Of a stretch of DNA of 64,000 nucleotides, positions 33,932-44,600 are shown one piece after another. The notes below the pieces were generated by a model. It saw only the letters and a list, made by a program, of their open reading frames with translations. It did no database searches and was not told the origin of the DNA. The stretch is from Antitrichia curtipendula (taxonomy: Eukaryota; Streptophyta; Bryopsida; Hypnales; Leucodontaceae): NCBI GenBank assembly GCA_951230915.1, contig OX579640.1, forward strand, positions 7,832,981 through 7,896,980, given 5' to 3'. Each line of letters begins with the position of its first letter. Positions within the stretch are counted from its first letter, which is position 1. Position numbers and translations under genes: made by a program.

Positions 33932-36565
33932 CTAACCCTCTTGTTCCTTAAGTCTTCGACTTGCTCTACGAGTTTGAGGACCACCCGACCCGGAGGCTGT
34001 GCCCCCTCCTGATCGGACTTCCATGTCCACGGCGATGAATTGTCGTTTGATTTCTGGAGAGTAGTCATCTTCGTCTTCCATCTTCCGTTTATTTTTCCTT
34101 GTGGGAGACAAATCTACTTCTTGTGCCTTTAACGCTCTCAAAGCCGAATAAATCTTTTCTATCATAGCATTTACCGCTTTGTCATCATCTCGAGGGGTCA
34201 ACGAGATCGCTTGCCCTGTGCCATGTAGAAAAGTCCTCCACGTCGTTATAATGTCGGTGATCCTCTTATCAAATGCACTTGCCACCTCCACGAGTGCATG
34301 TTCTGTGCTTGATAGCCCATCTACATTAAAAACGGCACGAACTTGCGCAGCTTCTTCCAATTTTGATAAGAAGAGGGCCCTCCCTATTAAGCTGTGATTG
34401 TATGCTCCGTACTGCTCATTGAACTCTTGGGATGGTTGCACTTCTATCCAGACGCCATCTTCTCCTTTCCGCACTTCCTTTTCAGGAAATCGGAAGAACT
34501 TTTGATGTGAGATGCTCCAGTGTCCCCGCATGCTATGACAAAACAATTCTCGAGCCTCCAAGTCTTCAATACCCCTGGCCCGCAACTCCACCTCTCTATT
34601 GCGCATCATCCAGTCAAAGTCATCCAATTCGTCATTGTAGTTCTCACAAACATCATGCATGAGTTTTTCCGCATTCCAAATTAGAGGTCGCCCCCAATGA
34701 ATGTAATTTTGGAATAGAAATGGCTTTTGGTCAAGTGGAAGGATCCATCGATTGTGTTCGTGGCTAGGGGGCATGCTCTCCTCGTGCCCAACCATTTCGT
34801 AAAACCTAGGGCTCAAAGGAGAACGACACTCGGGACAAACCGAACGAACAAGGGATGATTTCACCATGCACGTGATATGGTAAGTGTGGCGACATTGGCC
34901 CATGATTAAGGCGCCCTCAGGACCAAAATGATCTAGACAAAGGCTGCATTTACCCTCCAATAGTTCCGTATTTGAACTTTCACCATGCACTACTATCTTG
35001 TCCGCCTCTTTGATGTGCGCTGAATGCGAGTTGTAAGGGGCCCAACCTTCTTCTACTTCCAAGGTCCAATTCATGGACTTTGACGCAATCTTTTGCGCGT
35101 CATTCAATCGCTCAAACATTGCCGACATGTCCCCCCAATATGCGACGTCAATTGAACCCCAATGATGTACCTCAAACATCCTTCTAATAGATAAGAGGTC
35201 AGAGGAAATGGCATCGCATTGCTCCTTCGACTTCATGGTTAATTTGAGAAGTCCCTTCATTGCTCGGGTTACTACAGACGGTTTGTCTTGTAGTTTTTGA
35301 ACCCACGTCAACCAATGAGTGTCGGAACTGCTCTTTGGCAAGCATTTATCTAGCTCCATTACTTGCATCATTTTCTGATATTGTGCCTCCAAATAGATGT
35401 TTTGTTGAGTTACCAACTCTAGTTCATGCTTCACCTCTTCAAACTCGTGGCCTTTCGTTTGCATGGACGTGTCTTGGAATGTGGGAGGAGGATTATCCAT
35501 GGCGGTTTCGGATATTACTTCCTTTTGGTTGTTTTCCTCAACCGCTTCTATAGGCACAGCTCCGCCGGTCTTTGGAAGAACATATCCTCCATCCTTCAAA
35601 TTCTTTTGCTTGAGCGCTACAATTTCGTACTCCAATTTCTCGATCAATTCCCTTTGAGAAACTAGAGTGTCATATCGGGAATCCTGTGCGTTCGCAAATC
35701 TTTCATAATTAGCGCACACTCCTTTGAATGCATCCTTCAATTGCTTGTGGTCTTCTTTCAATTTCTCGTGCTCTATCTTCAAAGCCTTATATTTCTCATT
35801 TTCTTCAGCGAAGATGAGCAGCTTACGATTATTTTCGACCCGCTCCTCCAATAATGGTTTCATAGACGTGACGAAATTCCAAAACGACAAGGCACCTTCT
35901 ACCAACTCGGGCCCGGATTTGGTGAATATCTGAGCAACTTCCATAAGTTTGGGGGCAATGCTAGCTACAAATTGAGCTGTAATCGACAATCTTTTTGAGG
36001 TGATCACAAAATTGGGCCATTGATCACTGTATTCGGCGAAGGGATTACTCGGTCCGGCCTCGTTTGCGGTTTCAGTTAAGCCCGCCTTGTTTGCGGGGTT
36101 ACTAGGACCGGCCTCATTTGTCTCGATTACTTGCTTTGGTTGAAGAGAGATGTCTTGTTGATGTGCCCTAAACAAATAAGAAGCTTCCAACAAGCTTTCC
36201 AATTTCCTCGCCATTGGCAAATGACAAAGATCCTCCAATTGTGCCGTATTTTGAGTTGACAAATGCGGATAGCTCTTATCCAATGGGTTGTCATCAATGG
36301 ACACATTTTGCACCATGCCATCGAGTTGCTTTCCATTTTTTGGAAACATCTGCCCTTCAACTCTTGGGCTCGATACGGGGCCGAACATAGGGCTTGATAC
36401 GGGGCCCAATACGGTGCCCAATACGGGGCTCGATACGGGGTCCAATACGGGACTCAATACGGGGCTCGGTGTGGTTGGCAAGTCTTGATTGCAAGGTACT
36501 TGTGTCATAAAATTCGTAGCATCGCTCGCTATGATATTATCAATTGATGCAATGGCCCTTGCCAT
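33932..36565 (-). CDS. Element A cargo: coiled-coil RING-H2 protein
   Basis: 877 residues from ATG 36565 to TAG 33932. Residues 34-67 are a Pro/Val/Ser repeat encoded by a 12-bp DNA repeat. About 235-320 is a heptad-rich coiled coil (EENEKYKALKIEHEKLKEDH). About 540-580 is a RING-H2 finger with CSLC, QCRHTYH, C and CPEC. The C-terminus is basic (RKNKRKMEDEDD, RRASRRLKEQE). RING fingers usually act as E3 ubiquitin ligases; here the target is unknown. The same frame is open upstream beyond one TAA at 36596 and one TAG at 36962, so the original protein was probably longer (next entry). The GGACG cluster at the right end of Element A lies upstream. Confidence 0.75.
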   Translation of the reverse strand: MARAIASIDNIIASDATNFMTQVPCNQDLPTTPSPVLSPVLDPVSSPVLGTVLGPVSSPMFGPVSSPRVEGQMFPKNGKQLDGMVQNVSIDDNPLDKSYPHLSTQNTAQLEDLCHLPMARKLESLLEASYLFRAHQQDISLQPKQVIETNEAGPSNPANKAGLTETANEAGPSNPFAEYSDQWPNFVITSKRLSITAQFVASIAPKLMEVAQIFTKSGPELVEGALSFWNFVTSMKPLLEERVENNRKLLIFAEENEKYKALKIEHEKLKEDHKQLKDAFKGVCANYERFANAQDSRYDTLVSQRELIEKLEYEIVALKQKNLKDGGYVLPKTGGAVPIEAVEENNQKEVISETAMDNPPPTFQDTSMQTKGHEFEEVKHELELVTQQNIYLEAQYQKMMQVMELDKCLPKSSSDTHWLTWVQKLQDKPSVVTRAMKGLLKLTMKSKEQCDAISSDLLSIRRMFEVHHWGSIDVAYWGDMSAMFERLNDAQKIASKSMNWTLEVEEGWAPYNSHSAHIKEADKIVVHGESSNTELLEGKCSLCLDHFGPEGALIMGQCRHTYHITCMVKSSLVRSVCPECRSPLSPRFYEMVGHEESMPPSHEHNRWILPLDQKPFLFQNYIHWGRPLIWNAEKLMHDVCENYNDELDDFDWMMRNREVELRARGIEDLEARELFCHSMRGHWSISHQKFFRFPEKEVRKGEDGVWIEVQPSQEFNEQYGAYNHSLIGRALFLSKLEEAAQVRAVFNVDGLSSTEHALVEVASAFDKRITDIITTWRTFLHGTGQAISLTPRDDDKAVNAMIEKIYSALRALKAQEVDLSPTRKNKRKMEDEDDYSPEIKRQFIAVDMEVRSGGGTASGSGGPQTRRASRRLKEQEG
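36365..36475. repeat. 12-bp coding minisatellite (CGATACGGGGCC type)
   Basis: About nine copies of a 12-bp word (GATACGGGGCC / AATACGGGGCTC) encoding the Pro-Val-Ser/Leu repeats at the N-terminus of the RING protein. Confidence 0.7.
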
Positions 36566-36595
36566 TTGTTCGGGACGAACCTCTTCCCGATGTTT

Positions 36596-37381
36596 TTATG
36601 GTGCAGACGGGGTCACCGGTTCCTCCTTCACGGGCCGCATGCTTAAAGCACCACTTTGTTCACCCACGGATGTAAAATTGCGTGTGCATATCCAATCCGC
36701 CCGAGGAGTTGAAAACACCTCTCCGTCAACACCTTCCACCGTGGCATTTGACATTGTAGTTGGAATCTTCGTAGAATCCAAATGTACTCCAATATTTCCC
36801 CCCTCCATGATCTCTTTTTTAACCTGCATTAAAGCATGTTTTTGTCGCTTCTGTGATTTTGGTGCCTCACTTGGACTTGCCTTTGGATCATACAAATCGG
36901 GAATATCTTTTTGCCCTTTTGTAAGCAAAAGCGGAGCCGTAGTTGTCGTTGGATATGTGCTCTAGTCCACCTTCCGAGCCAATATGAGCTCAGCATACAC
37001 CATAGAGGCCACGCTGTAGTTTATGAGACCCTTACTCATTGATTTGTCCCCGAAGAGGGCCCGCCAAACCTCAAGTGATCGATGGACAAAATGTCCATCC
37101 TTGCAATTCGATGGCCTGTAATAGAACCCTCGTGTGTGAATAATGTGGAACTCACGAGGCCACAACTTGTCGATGTGATACATTTTCACATATCTTTTGC
37201 AGATTTTGGAGGTCCAATAAGTTTCTTCTTCCTTCTCCCATTCGTTCTCCGCTTTGATATTCGGATCATCTAAAATGTCCCAGTGAAGCTCGTGGGCAGT
37301 CCCCTTTGATTTTGTCTTTGCGCTCTTGCCACCTCTTGAAGTCATCGCTACAGTACCCTTGCTCGTACCTTCCGTTGTCAT
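36596..37381 (-). pseudogene. N-terminal extension of the RING gene, cut off by two stops
   Basis: In frame with the RING protein. ATG 37381 (MTTEGTSKG) leads into the domain shared with the 22245 gene: CKRYVKM, C-x3-HFVHR, NYS...MVYAELILARKVD. A TAG at 36962 stands where the paralogue has Trp (VDW), so TGG became TAG. The frame resumes with a Lys-rich segment (KSQKRQKHALMQVKKE) to a TAA at 36596, then joins the RING frame at 36565. Two nonsense codons in one otherwise open frame of about 1,150 codons suggest pseudogenisation, with the downstream RING part possibly still translatable on its own. Confidence 0.65.
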
Positions 37382-37589
37382 GGCTGACGACAAGTGATAT
37401 CAAAAAATAATTGACCTCACTCTCCACCCGTATAGGAGCAACTAGCACAATGAAGCAACAGTTGTAACGTCCGACACGGGTTCCACCTCTAAATGGAGAG
37501 AAGAAGTGAGGAAAAATGGAAGGGCCGTCCGCCTTTATACCCGTTCGCCACCAAACCTAAAGTAGGTCCGGCTGCGAACGCCCTCCCAA

Positions 37590-37766
37590 ACCTCCCGTCG
37601 ACTGACCGTCGTCTGCCCGTCCGCCCCGTCTGCCCGTCCCGTGGTCTGCATCCAGCAGATGGTGGCCACTACGTCCGCTGCGTCCGCAACAGCGTCCGCG
37701 GACGCTGCGTTCGAACGTCCGGACGTTCGATTTTTGGACGTAATTTGCCCCCGGACGTTCCAATTC
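37590..37766. repeat. Right subterminal GGACG cluster of Element A
   Basis: Iterated CCGTC/ACGTCC words (CGTCCGCGGACGCTGCG, CGTCCGGACGTTCG) just inside the right TIR and about 210 bp upstream of ATG 37381. It mirrors the left cluster, so it can serve as both a transposition end and a promoter-proximal site. Confidence 0.8.
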
Positions 37767-37776
37767 GTCAACCCTG
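37767..37776 (-). repeat. Element A right terminal inverted repeat
   Basis: GTCAACCCTG, the exact complement of the left TIR. Confidence 0.93.
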
Positions 37777-37784
37777 AGGATAGG
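37777..37784. repeat. Element A right target-site duplication
   Basis: AGGATAGG, identical to 21632-21639. Confidence 0.93.
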
Positions 37785-38139
37785 TCAACGGAAGATTGAA
37801 GTGAAGATCAAGCGAAGATTGAAGAGAAGATTAAGTGAAGATTCAAGTTTTGTTACTTACCTTTCATCTACACTCCCAACTTGCAGCCAGACACCTCGTG
37901 TGTTCCCTAAGCGCGCTCCTCTCTACCCGACATTTGGTGCTCCCGACAGTTTCTTCGAACTATTACACTAAAGTCTCGCAAGTCCGGTGGCGCTCTTCCA
38001 ACTTCTAGAGGGGGCAATTTGGCATGGAGACTCTTGTTCTAGTAACTCATGGGACAACATTAGTATCCTCCCTGAGTTTCACCTTTCCTGCAACGAGAAC
38101 CCTTTCGCGGTCTCTGATGTTTTCAGTGCTAATCAGACC

Positions 38140-39123
38140 CAGGACTCCATATAACGCTTACGCTGTCTCTAGTGCTGCTAAAAGCCATTGGACAACAAGC
38201 CTCGTAAGAGTCAATCATGCCCTCGTGGGTCATTCCTATGTCAATCTGGCGGGAGCTTTGGAAATGTGTCACTCGCTGTTCCGGGAGATCTGACGGTGAA
38301 AGTGTTACGAGCTTCGGCTAATTACTCACGACATCCCAGCTGCTCAAATTGGCTATTGGACATGAAGCCTCATAAAATTCTCACGCGCTCAAACTGTGAA
38401 GCACACGTTCACTATAACTCTCAACAATAACATGCGCCTTAATTTCCACTTTCATAGATTACTCGCTCAGCTAGTAGAAGCATTTCAAATGAGAAGTTAG
38501 TTCTGCGGCAAACATCAATAGTGTGAGCTCCTAGGAAGTTGTAAAACACTCCTAATTTTCCATTGTACTCCAGGTGAGGCGCTAGCTGTCTTCCCGACGT
38601 TGTGGAACCTCTTGCAAGTTTTGCCAGTAATGAATTTGCAGCGTGATGAGAAAAAACGCGCTGCCTTGATCATTACATGAACCTAAGATGACGGATTACT
38701 ATTCATACTCAATGTAGAAGGTACTAATGAAAACACCTTCGACAACACAAACAATGATAGTAGGAGACGAGCCAAAAGTTTGGTCATCACATTACCTCGC
38801 TTTGGAGTGGTCTCTCTACTCGACCCTTCTGCAGGATCTCCAGCACACTTGTTGGGTGTACTTCCACTTTCGCTTCTACCAGGGGACGAATTCACTGGAA
38901 TTCCTCGGCCCTTCGTGTCCTTCGCAATTTCTGAGAGGCTACATGAAGGAACACCCTACATTCCGCCAGCTGATGGTTCTCCTCCAGAAAATTCTAGGAC
39001 TCTTACAGTTTCTCTGGCATCAGCTATTCTAGCCTTTGATCGCAACTCCCTCATAATCCTAGACTTCTTCAGACGCTTCGGATTTGTGAAATACAGAGCT
39101 TGTCGCTTTCGTCTCTTTGGCAT
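38140..39123 (-). pseudogene. Candidate spliced gene in Element D, function unknown
   Basis: Minus strand, opening at ATG 39123 with a very basic start (MPKRRKRQALYFTNPKRLKK). The frame stays open to a donor-like GCGAG|GTAATG at 38796, except for a TAG at 38956. Further open stretches follow at about 38675-38463 (contains KFITGKTCKRFHNVGK and VFYNFLGAHTIDV) and 38292-38140. It is read away from the Element D transposase, the position that the methyltransferase gene's first exon holds in Element B. It may therefore be the true 5' end of the D methyltransferase gene, now separated from it by Element A, or an extra gene. Exon joins are not settled. Confidence 0.35.
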
Positions 39124-40009
39124 TCTAATGGACATAGATATTCATTGTCATTTCAACCTTAAACAATACTAATTACCCTAATCTTATTTATGTAACGTAA
39201 AAGCTATTCAGATCTCACTACGTATTGTTTTAAGTGCTTCCGCCGTAAAGACTTAGTTACGCAGCCCATTGGGGTGTTAAACCCTTTAGACATGCCAACT
39301 ACCACGTGTGATTACAGGTGTACAGCTCAAGTTAGAATGAGTAATGACATCATTCCATTCTGGTGGAACGACGGTGACAATTGGCAGGTCAGTCCTTTCG
39401 ACGCCGTGGCGCCGTTACGACCTCATTTAACATGGAGCTGAGTGTCATGGAGCCTCATTATGTAGAATCAATTTGTCCTTCAATTTCCGAGTTTGAATAT
39501 TCTGACACTTCAGTTGACGTTTTGTCTTAAGGCAGTTCAAGGAATTGAAGAATAACTAGTTATGGACCTAAGGGCTCCTCGTTCTATCCAGAATAGGTGA
39601 AGCTTTATAATTTGTGGTACTCATTACTAGAAAATGAGATGCGGGTTTCGGGGTCTTGCAACCCCTCATAATTTTAGTATCTGGTTTTGTGTAATTACAG
39701 TAAGTCAGGCAGCTTCTATAATTCTTTCTGGTTTCAACTGGCTGGCGATTTGACAGTGTTAATTTTAAGTGGGAACGGATACTAATTGAATGGAACATGT
39801 ACCACCGAGTTTTGTTCAGTACTACATTGTCATGAAGAATTACTAAACGGCGGCATGTCTTTAGTTATGATATGAGAAAATTGTATAGAGGTACTCCTAC
39901 AACCCTTCCTTATTTATTTATGTCCTCTGATAGGCAGATTTTATCTATTCCTTGTTTTACACTAAAGTTACGTGTTTTTTGTATTGCCTTCGTATGAGTT
40001 CGGGTTGTC
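39124..40009. promoter_or_regulatory. Divergent promoter region of Element D
   Basis: About 0.9 kb without a gene, between the minus-strand gene at 39123 and the plus-strand transposase at 40010. It must contain the D transposase promoter. No specific box is convincing. Confidence 0.4.
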
Positions 40010-40669
40010 ATGTCTAACATAGAGGATGCCATCTCGAATACGGCTCTAATTCGAGGAGATGGAGCAGCAGTACCTGTTTCCTTCATCATGGGGGAGGATG
40101 GCTTTGCTATAGTTCGTTATTCTCGTTTGGCTTCTAGGCTTCGGATTATGGAAGGTACTTTGGATTTGGATGTTGTTAACCATGTCTCGGGGCTGGTCTC
40201 TCACACTGTAGCGCAGATGTCCTGTGAATCTCCTGGCGGTGAGGTCTGGTCTTTGTCACCCGGAAACTATTGCGTATATGGAATGAAGGAGATTCCAGTC
40301 AATTCTACAGCTAGACGTTCTTCTGCAATATCGGAGGTCACCCCAATGCTTCGGAACGTTAAATTAGAACATGTCGATGGACCAATCCTTGTTCTCAGTG
40401 ATGATTCTGATAGTGACTGCATCCTTTCCAAACTTGACTTTAGTGCTCCAGACCCTGTAATCCCCCCGGTCGTGCACGCACCTTCTGTTCATGTCTTCAT
40501 GAATCAGGGCTCTCCCGCCGATCAGGTCCATCTACGTCTAAGCCTCCCTTGCCGCCTGCTGAGAGTATCGTCAACTGCCTACGTCAGTTGAAGACTAGCA
40601 AGGGAGCTAGGTCAATTCTTAGCAAGTTAGATTACAATTCAATTGCAATAGAGAAGGTGGAGTATCTGC
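40010..40669 (+). pseudogene. Element D MULE/SWIM transposase, 5' part
   Basis: ATG 40010 opens a frame homologous to the N-terminus of Element B's transposase (MSEF... at 45344). Shared landmarks are GDGAAVPVSF, VSHTVAQ, WSLSPGNYCVYG and an acidic VLSDDSDSD. A one-base frameshift lies near 40520-40530; the second frame continues with SIVNCLRQLK and SKLDYNS to the Element B insertion point after GAGTATCTGC. Across the insertion the coding sequence resumes in register at 57552. Thus this gene was split by Element B, and the frameshift is an additional lesion. Confidence 0.85.
40660..40669. repeat. Element B left target-site duplication
   Basis: GAGTATCTGC, identical to 57542-57551. Bases immediately outside and inside differ, so the duplication is exactly 10 bp, within the MULE range of about 8-11 bp. 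Confidence 0.92.
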
Positions 40670-40740
40670 GAGCGTTGCTAGCGCGTGAGCGGGGAGCGGA
40701 GAGCGGGGAGCAGGAAGTGGTGAGCGGGGAGGGTAAATTT
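40670..40740 (+). repeat. Element B left terminal inverted repeat
   Basis: GC-rich, GAGCGTTGCTAGCGCG followed by repeated GAGCGGGGAGC words. It is imperfectly inverted at 57470-57541. Confidence 0.8.
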
Positions 40741-40764
40741 TAATTATTAAAAAGAAATTCTTCA

Positions 40765-41010
40765 AAATAAGAAAATAAAGTTGAATGAACACGAATAAAA
40801 AATATGATGTAAACTGATGGAAATGGATGAAAAAAAATCCAGATGTACGTAGAAATGGACGAAGCACGGGGCGGACAATAGATGAAATTGGATGAAAAAA
40901 GTAGATGAAAAGTGGATCCAAAAAGTAGATGAAAAGTGGACCAAAAAGTAGATGAAAAACTTGGATGACAAATGGGTAGCAAAGTAGATGAAAGTGGATG
41001 AAGAAATTGG
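40765..41010. repeat. Element B left subterminal repeats
   Basis: At least eight copies of an AGTAGATGAAAAGTGGA-like word, diverging outward as AATGGATGAAAA. The same word class appears inverted at 57200-57385, so these are likely transposase-binding sites. Confidence 0.8.
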
Positions 41011-41673
41011 ATGGGAAAGGTGGGTGACAATAAATGGGACAGCTTCACAACATCAGAGCTTCAGAAATTGGAACTCGCTCATGAAAATGGATAACTACCC
41101 GAATGACAAACTCATCAAAATCCAAATGACTAACTGATGACAAGGATTTGCTAAAAAATATTGCCTTTTACGAGAACGACGACACTACATTTACAAAAGA
41201 GGGTTCAGCTAATTGAGGACCTAAGACCGCGTAATAACAATGCTTTATAACCGTGGAAGACAATAGATCAGTGTTATAGAGAACTAATGTTTTGAAGTGG
41301 CTGCATGGTTAATGAACCTAGTTAATGAACCTAGTTAACTGTGCATTCCTTCGTTGTACAGTTCGGAATCATAAAACATTTACACAGAATTGTAGCATTT
41401 CACTTGTACGCCAAAACTCAGAAGGTTCCATTGCTTTATGCGGTGTACTGAAATTAAATGTGGAAATTCATACAATGCTAATTGAAAACACAAAACATAA
41501 TGTCTGAATCTAAAAAAGCAATACAGAAAACTCCAGTACATTTTTTTGATATGATGGCCTACTCCTACAAGGTTCAGAAAATGCAAGTAGTGACCCTTCT
41601 GGTCTCACTACTACTTCATTAATAACACTTGTAGTCACATGAAGATCTCTGGGAATGTATAAGCACTTTCTCT
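41011..41673. other. Element B 3' flank of its transposase
   Basis: About 660 bp without a supported gene, containing the transposase 3' untranslated region. A short direct duplication (GTTAATGAACCTA, twice) lies near 41310-41335. Confidence 0.4.
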
Positions 41674-44600
41674 CTAATTAGGGTCTAAGTGGTTAAGTAT
41701 CCCACTAAGAAGTATTAGCTTCACCTCATTGAAACTAAAACTGGGAGCATGAATGAAGCCATATACTGGGGATTGCAGGTTACAGATGACGATAAGAAGG
41801 AAATAAAGGTGCTTACAGTTTGACCACTGACCGCGCTTTCCTAAGGCCTTTGTCTTCATCTCTTTGAAATAAGGACACGTAAACTCTGGAAACGATGAAA
41901 TCGTAAGCATATATTGCTCAGTCCGCGGTTCTACTCCAGAAGTTAAACAAACTATGCATCCAAATCCAGGGTGAGGAACCATAGTCACTCTATGAATTTG
42001 TGCATTCAATATCATAGCTAAAGCGGTATTGTTTGCATGTTTCCCTGTAGGTGCCTTGAGGTTCCGACGAATGATTTTTCCTGATCGTAATTTAGGATGT
42101 TCGTCAGGTGCCAATGGAATGGGATAAGCATTGACCAAGTCAACCCCACACTCTCCCCCAAACAACCTGCGAGGTGAAATTACTTCACGTTGAGGAAGTC
42201 TGAAGCCAGCTGATTCTAAGGCTAAAATCTCTTGCTTTGACAAGGCAGTGCCCCTTTTAACAGGCCAAATGTCAGGAACGGGGGGTTTAGACAACACCCA
42301 CTTCCGCTTCGTCCCCTTCATACAACGTTCTATATCATCATTGCAAAAATAGAACTCCATACGCTCGTTTTTATTTTTCTTGTAATTCACCATCATACCT
42401 GTATATGTTGGTGCTGCTGTGTTGACGCTATTGGAGACAATTCTTGTTGTGCATTTCTTCTTTGTATTCGCTTGAAGGGCAAATCATGCCTTTGCAGATG
42501 TTTGGGGAAGTCTTGCAATGTGCTAGGTCAGGACATCACAGTCGGTCTCTTGGATACATGATACATGGAAGGAAGGACCTTGAGTACGGCACTGGGATTC
42601 CTGCCGCGTTTCAATAAACAAGGGTACGTCTACTTCCACAGTTGGGCACACATCCTCTACAATTGGGGTTAGAGAAGGAGCACTTGTAGAAGCCTTCCAC
42701 GATCTTGTCTGTACTCGGGGATGTGAGAAGTTCACTTTATCCGGTCTATGTGAATCATGCTCGCATCCCAAAGGGTGGTCCGCCTTTTGTTTCTGTGATC
42801 CAAATACTTCTTCACCTTCAAAATGAGGCTGTCTACTAAGAAATTCTTGAACTGATGGAAGGCTTGAAATAGCTTCAGTGAGCACCTTCGGATTCCCGCT
42901 TCGTTGAGCTGATCGTTGGGCAACGCGGAGTAGTAATTCTTCCTTTCTAGGACCCGTCCCCGCATCTCCGCCTTTAAGGTATTGGTAATACCTTACCATC
43001 TGCATAAACGCTCTGACAAAATCATCAACAGTGGCAATGTATAAATCGTTCCCATGATTTCCAGACTGTTGAAGCCACTTATTGTGTACAGTCTCGGCGA
43101 GGTTGCACGAGGGCATCTCGGCCTTCTCCGTGTCAAACAGATCCTGAAGACATCGGAAGCATGTCAAATTAGTATAAACGACTAACATCATTAATTCACT
43201 TGCCACTTGTCAAAACAAAAAAATAAGACTTGCTGAAGAAATACACTTACCAGTTGCATGAACCCCCCCCATTGCCGATAACGAAAGTGCCAAAATGAGA
43301 GCCAAAGTTCCAAACGATGTAGGCCGTCTTCAGTTGTGGCACCGGATGAGGTCCACCATACTTTAATCGCAAGGTAACGTTCTTCAGATTGTTCCGTTGA
43401 AATGGCATTTTTGTACTGTTTGCATAGAAGTCGGTGTTGATCTTGTAAGTCCGCCCGTATATCAGCCTTTGTATGCTTTTCCATGGATTGGGTCCAATGA
43501 AAAAGGCAAGTCTGCTCTCGATTCTCCATGGGTACACTAGTGTCACCTGATCCGTAGATAATTCGTACCGCATTCCAATTTGCTTGGGCACTATCTGCCA
43601 TGAACCCTTTGAACTGAGTTTTAGGGACCCCATGTCTCTGCAGAACTGAATTTAGGTTTGTCCAGAATATGACTTGTGCAATACAGTCTTCTGATTGCAT
43701 GTCGCACATGGCAATGATCATTACTCGACAGCATACACTGTCATAAACGTGGCATGCCATGGTAGTCCATCCTTTTACCCGTTTCACATGATCAAACATC
43801 ATCCAAGCATCCTGGAGGTCACCACCACTTTGCATACGCTTGACCAAGTCTACTCCACTGCCTGGACCTACTTCCGACATTTTGAAGACAAATACCTTGT
43901 CCTTGTCAGAGCCTTGACCTGGGAATTTGCTCTCTTGAACAAATGCCCAAGTACTTGCCCCCCGCAACTTTGTTATGCTATCCATAATTCCAAACCTCCT
44001 CAGGTACTTGAAAGAAGCGACCTCGTTACGAATACTGGGTGAACTGAAATACTTACATTTATCCATGACAGGTACGAGTTCTTCAATATTCAAAGTCTTC
44101 TGCAATTCTCCATCAGGGCGTAGAAGAAGTTCACCCAACAGTTCTTTTGTGGCCTCCAAAACAATGGCTGAATTTCTGCCAATTGGTGTCTTCTCCATTT
44201 GATCTCCTATTAGGCTTCGAGTCCTCTCCTTCATATCGCGAAGCTCACCATCCTTGACGGGATGCTGATGATCGCCGAGATGAACAAATGCATGAGTTAT
44301 AAGCGGATTCCCCAAGACGTAATACACCCTCACAGCGCAACGAGATATACAACTTGGCGCTTCCTTACAAATCTTGCAGACAAGGGTAGAGCCAGTTGGA
44401 TGCGGTACTCCAATATCAAGCGGGCTAGGAGAGAAGCCTTCCCACTCCAACTCGTTTACTGGATTTGTTCTTTGCACTCGACCTAAGTACTCGCAATTCC
44501 CGTTCTCGCATCTGAGATGACCAACACATACGGAGGTACAAAACAACAAGCCATGACTGTTTGTTATATTTGTAGTAATCGTTTTCATCCACACATGACC

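Larger units (their letters stand above)
21640..37776. mobile_element. Element A: giant hAT transposon (16,137 bp)
   Basis: Bounded by a perfect 10-bp TIR, CAGGGTTGAC at 21640-21649 and its complement GTCAACCCTG at 37767-37776. It is flanked by identical 8-bp copies of AGGATAGG. A CAGGG start and an 8-bp duplication are hAT hallmarks, and the element encodes a hAT transposase. That is about four times the usual size of an autonomous hAT (roughly 3-5 kb in plants). Additional reading frames are a paralogous-domain protein (22245), a protein kinase (24916-26408), a basic Ser-rich frame (29628) and a RING/coiled-coil protein (33932). GGACG-rich clusters occupy both termini and three internal positions. 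Perfect TIRs and duplication imply a young insertion. A 0.95-kb repeat at 23621-24570 is a later insertion. Confidence 0.93.

Noticed and set aside
36596..36964. Short introns removing the two stops upstream of the RING frame
   Set aside because: No GT...AG pair of plausible length surrounds either stop, and the paralogue shows a Trp at one of them, so point mutation is simpler.
15023..42525. A non-standard genetic code in which TAG/TAA encode Gln, as in some green algae
   Set aside because: The 825-codon hAT transposase and the long MULE exons contain no internal TAG/TAA while using CAA/CAG for Gln. Several of the stops align with Trp or Cys rather than Gln in paralogues.
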